NCBI GenBank assembly: GCA_038380795.1
Contig: CM076260.1
Span: 80,327,843 to 80,391,842, forward strand
Reading direction: 5' to 3'
DNA from: Pyrocephalus nanus
Lineage: Eukaryota; Chordata; Aves; Passeriformes; Tyrannidae
Length of the DNA: 64,000 bases
Shown here one piece after another: positions 59,590 to 64,000 of the stretch (positions within the stretch are counted from its first letter, which is position 1; each line of letters starts with the position of its first letter). A model generated the notes under the pieces. It worked only from the letters and a program-made list of their open reading frames with translations, made no database searches and was not told the DNA's origin. Made by a program: the position numbers and the translations under genes.

Positions 59590-62500
59590 GTGAGCTGACA
59601 GCGGCTTGTCCGCAGAAGGAGGCGAAGGGGGGATGCTTCCCCCGGTGCCGCGCGCTGCCGCCGCCTCCTGCTCGTCCCGGCCGCCACCGGGAGCTCCAGG
59701 GGCGGGCCGGGGCCGCCTGTCGGGCGGCGGGAAGGTGGTCCCGGTGCCCGTCCCGGTGCCGGTGCTGGTCCCGGTGGCGCTGAGCGCCCTGCCCGCCCCA
59801 GCCGGGATGGGCGGGCGCCGGCGCTGCGGCTCCTTCCCCAGCGCGGTGCCCCTGGAGCAGGGCAGGCAGAGGGCTGGGGCGGGTGGCGGTGGCTCGGGAG
59901 GGGGAGGCTAGGGCCGGCCAGCAATGCTGTGCGGCGATGTGTGCGCTCGGGGTGCTGGTCAAGACCCAGGAGCTACGTATTTAGTTTGAGGTTTGCCTGG
60001 GTGTTTCACGGGAGTCTTTGATCTCCTCGTCTGCAGCTAAATAGACACTTCGGGACTCGGGTGTTTGTATCGCCCTGCCGCCGTCAGCAGGTGCAGGATC
60101 CTGCTCCGGCGGATCTCCGGCGTCGGTCCCTGTCGGCTCCTTTCTGCTCGATACCTTGTTGCAATCGCGCCTTAGGTGAAACCAGTAATTCAATAGCAGG
60201 GACGTTGTCCTTTCAGCAATGTCTCTAATGCCTTAACGAGAAATAACTTTTGAGAACATCTTCAAAACGTTATCAAGTTCTGCAAAACTGGAGTACTTCC
60301 TTCAGGGATACCTGTGCTTAAACCTGTCGGTGGCAGGTGAGTGGCCACAGTGTGATGGTGAAAGGGAGAGAGAATCCTCCCAAACGTGTTTTCCTGCTCC
60401 CTGTCTAGTTTGTGCAGAAGACAAGAGAGATCTGGCAATCACAGTGTATGCTGGTATTCAAATTAATGGTTCAAAAGTAGGCTTTATGTATGACTTTGTG
60501 AAAATTGCTTAATTTCATAGATCTTATTTCTCTGTTTGTGAAGTGAGAGATTAGCACCTGCCTGTTTACCAAACAAAGTCATTTTGTTTGACATATCTCT
60601 CTTAAAAAGAAACTGGGACAGAAAATTGTGGCTTTGTTTTCCTCTTTTTGGCAGATCTGCATGTGGCATGAAGAGGGGTTGGGCTGAGTTTAGAAAAGAT
60701 TGTAAATGCCATGTTAAATGCACCAGTTCTTTATATCTGAAATTTAAATCCTCTGCTTTTTACACTGAGTGCTGTAATAGTTTCCCCTGTGCCTTAAGGG
60801 AAATGGACAGACTGTTCAGCTGGATGACGGGATAGACCTCAATCCATTTTTAAACTGGACTTTTTGTTTTTAATAGCTTTTTTCGTCTCTTACTAATTAG
60901 TCTGATAATTCGGTAATCTGTAGGACTTCTAGAACGTCAAGCATAACTCAGTTTTCTTAGAGTAAGTGTTTACTCATGTCCTAATTCAGCATTCCTTATC
61001 AGAGTTTATGACAGCTATGGCCACAAAAAATTAGGTATGATTTTAAGCTTAATTAATTAATTTTTGAAATTTTTTGTTGCCAGTCAGTGCACTCAGGAGT
61101 GCTAGGGTCATCTTTGAATAGGGCATTCAGAGTAACTGAGATTATTCAGATGAGTGTTTTGGAGGAATCAGAGGCAAAATGCCCTGACAATTCTTTATAC
61201 ACTAGAAATTACTCATTTTTATTTACTTTAGCTTAGCAATTGCCTGGATTGAATCACACATCTCTAGAGGCTAAACTTATGTTTTGGACTTTTCCCCCCC
61301 TACTAGAACTGCTATATATTTACTGAATCTTGCAATCATAAAGGACTATCTCTTTATGACCTGGTCATTATCTTTGAGAAACTGTTGACACCCTAGGAAA
61401 ATGGTACATTTTTTTTTAGAAAATACAATGCAGAAAGTTGTTGAATACATTAAAGTGTATCACAAGGACATTTGAACAGTTATTTTTATGTTAATGGCTG
61501 ATTGTGCCATATATTTTCTAGTTTAATCCAGCTATCTGCACATGAAAATATTTGAATTTACAGTCTTACCTCATAGAGCCTTATGTCTTTGTAATTTAGT
61601 GCATTGTTGGGTGTGCTGAAATTATTGTTTCCTCCTAATTATTGTTTTCTGAAATAAACCAGAGGTAATCAAAAGGGCTACCTGTTTGTTTGGATTCCAG
61701 TCTATGCTTACACCAAATGAGTTCATTAGTTGTATGGGTCAAAAAGATAGTAAGGAGATATTTTTCTTCTCAGTGCTTCTAAATATATCTTGCATTTACC
61801 TTTATTTTACTCAATTTAAAGCTTATTTTTCAAGTTAATATTAAAGCACTAGTCTTTTAGTATTATTTTGCCATGTATTAACCACTTAGCCATAGCGAAT
61901 ACTGACAATCATTTATAAGTAAGGGTGAAAATTGCTGTAGTACGTAGATCTAGATCTCCGTTTTTCAAATTCTAGTGTCCTTACTTAATTTTAAGTACAG
62001 ATTTGGTAGAATTTCTATCTTGCACAAAAAAACCCACAAAGAATATGCAAATGGAAATTTGCAGGATCGTATTCTTCTGGTACTGATACTTAACAGTATC
62101 ACTGGTATATTTTCTTACCAGAACAAGAGATGAAAGAATCACTTTAGTGTATTTGCTTCAGTAATGTGAAAATAAATAACCTGATACATGCTTGAGTTGG
62201 CAGAAATGTCTCTGCCTTGCTGAGATGCAGGATGCTACAGAATTATCATTTTCACTTATTTTATTCACAAACTTAGTAATTTTGTTGTAGTAGTTTGGTT
62301 GATGACCAAGGAAAATAGTAAAAGGAGTGGTAGGAGATTTCCTCAAAAGTGCTGTAAACACTGCACACTCAGGAAAATAGTCTCTATGAATAATTGTTTT
62401 TTAAAAATCAATCAGAGAGTAACTTCATTTTTTGATCATATTTTCTTGTCATCACTGTTCCCCACTCCAAACCCTTACATACACAAAGGAAATGTCCCAA

Positions 62501-64000
62501 GAACTGAAGTAGTGTTTAATCCTCCCCCACAATCTGGTTTGAGATCTAGTGAGTTTGCAACCTGTAGGTTACATTGGATGTCTTCCTTTGAAGTGAAAGT
62601 CAGTCTTTATAATGAGGTCAGCAATTTTGTATTTAGAGCCATTACGGACTATAAACCTTAACTTATTGCTTTCCTACGTGTCATCTGTTGGCAACTAAAA
62701 ATGGCTTGATGCTTGGATGGGGACAGGGGCCAGGGAGTGGGGGGAGGCTATTTGGTGTTTGGCCAAGCTATTAGTAGTAAGGGAAATAAGAATCCAAAGT
62801 TCCTTGGAAGCCTGCTTGCTCCATGTGACAGTGTAGCTTCCAGCCTAACACTGAAAACCTGATTAATAGGGAGTTACTGTCCATTACAAGTCGGTTAGAT
62901 CAATTGTGCGGGTCACTGGAGAGTGAGGGCCCAGGTGCCAGTTAAGTGAAACAATCAAGTTAGTTCTCCTTTGAGATAATTTCTGAGCACTAGATGTGTG
63001 TTGATGTACGTTGATATAAGATTATTTGAGAAAAAAGTTAAACCATTCCTCCTTTGCTATTTTGTGCATGTAATAACATGCTGTTTAGTGGGAAAGCATT
63101 TTCATACCAGGTGCAGCTTGACTTTGTAGCCTTACAAACACTGCAGCAAAGTTCAGAGCTGACAAAAGAGCCATTCAGCATAAAAAATAAACATTTTTAA
63201 ATGAGCAGATGCCTTGAGTTCTGTCCCTACTGATGCTAAAAACACAATATTTTTTACATTTTCAGCAGAGGGGCAAAGGGTTCTGTAGTGTGAAGATGGT
63301 TGCATAAGCTGTGTATTGTAAGGCATTTTGGCAGGGGTACAAACTTTCTCACTCTGTGCTTTATCTGTTCTGTGTATACAGAGAAATTCAGTCCCTAAGG
63401 CTATCAATCTGGCATCTTTCATCAGCACTAAATTTACTGCAAATGGTTTTTGTGTGCAAGCAGAAAAAAAGTCCTATTAAACCTTTGTAGACAGGAGCAA
63501 AAACATTCAAATAGGCGCTTTTTCTGTTTCTTTCTCCCAAAATTCCCTTCATTTAATTCTAATGAGCGTATTGGGCTGACTCAAATTCACTCAGCACATT
63601 TGTGTGTATCTCTTGTCATAAGTCTTTATTCTGAAGGCTTTTGCAGTGTTACCTTGTCAAGAGCTTGACACAGTAAAGATTTTCATGGTCGTTTTTACTT
63701 ATCAATCTACTTGCAGTATAACTGTGATGTCTTTGAAAATGTCCGGCTAACTGATAAGGAAAGGGTAGAGGTTTTAGTGATGTTAGTGTCAAATTTTTCT
63801 GTTGACAAATTTTAGCGTGTTGCATGCTTGCTATTCAGGAACAGAGTTGCTTAGGAGTGTGAAGTTTTTTCTATTGTCGTTCCAATACATTATTCCGCCT
63901 GTCCCAAGTGAATTGCTAATGCATGGCCTTAGAATGTGAGTTTTAACACTCCTTTTCTCTGTCTGTGTAATTAATTTAATTTTCTTGTTGTAAGTTGTTT
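59590..64000 (+). other. CNST: Probable CNST intron 1, no coding sequence seen
   Basis: After the CpG island the sequence becomes AT-rich. A 101-codon frame at 59,606-59,911 is a product of GC-rich composition. From about 60.2 kb on, frames are short and unrecognised. The N-terminal exon of consortin, which should be Asp/Ser-rich, is not present. Confidence 0.45.

Larger units (their letters stand above)
58730..59930. promoter_or_regulatory. CpG island, probable bidirectional TFB2M/CNST promoter
   Basis: Very GC- and CpG-rich DNA covering TFB2M exon 1 and the space to its right. In vertebrates TFB2M (minus) and CNST (plus) start head to head within a few hundred bases, and the layout here agrees. 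No TATA box is seen; ETS-type motifs lie between the two genes. Limits are by eye. Confidence 0.75.

Noticed and set aside
58722..59962. Long frames of 288, 315 and 259 codons in the TFB2M/CNST CpG island
   Set aside because: Pro/Ala/Arg/Gly-rich translations in all frames, as expected from CpG-island DNA; they overlap the well-supported TFB2M exon 1.
1..64000. CRISPR arrays, bacterial operons, tRNA or rRNA genes
   Set aside because: None seen. The DNA is vertebrate; direct repeats found are short tandem duplications or LTRs, and no cloverleaf-like gene was noticed.

Overview
The window is vertebrate nuclear DNA and almost certainly avian. It carries the conserved gene order SMYD3 – TFB2M – CNST, its interspersed repeats are mostly CR1 LINE fragments ending in the typical ATTCTRTGA-type tail, and it holds an ERV-L-like endogenous retrovirus. 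Most of it is intron and intergenic DNA. Gene calls rest on splice sites read by eye and on recognised protein families. The species cannot be fixed from this sequence.

Layout. Positions 1-41,832 are the first intron of SMYD3 (minus strand). Exon 1 (41,833-41,996) codes for the start of this SET/MYND lysine methyltransferase and lies in a CpG island. A 7.5 kb endogenous retrovirus sits in that intron at 14,393-21,865, antisense to SMYD3. It has two 1,094 bp LTRs with no difference I could see, a 5 bp target duplication (CAAAG), a Lys-1,2-type primer site, an open gag (616 codons), an open pol (protease, RT, RNase H, integrase) and no env. Gag and pol share one frame, separated by a single UAG with a possible readthrough structure after it. 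Other intron contents are CR1 pieces (4.2 kb, 22.9-23.95 kb, 33.3 kb), short tandem repeats, a TA repeat and a 29-A tract.

From about 42.1 to 49.5 kb is intergenic DNA with a CR1 fragment. TFB2M (mitochondrial transcription factor B2) runs on the minus strand from 59,319 to 49,538. All eight coding exons can be placed with GT-AG splice sites and sum to 394 codons plus stop. A 1.7 kb CR1 lies in its intron 5, about 45 bp from the exon 6 acceptor. A CpG island at 58.7-59.9 kb is a likely head-to-head promoter shared with CNST (consortin, plus strand). Only a possible non-coding first exon and intron of CNST fall in the window.

The host genes are ordinary. The element is the unusual part: apparently recent, with intact gag and pol frames, a Gag with a hydrophobic N-terminus, and LTRs carrying four co-oriented CTCF-like motifs at about 57 bp spacing plus an RFX X-box.
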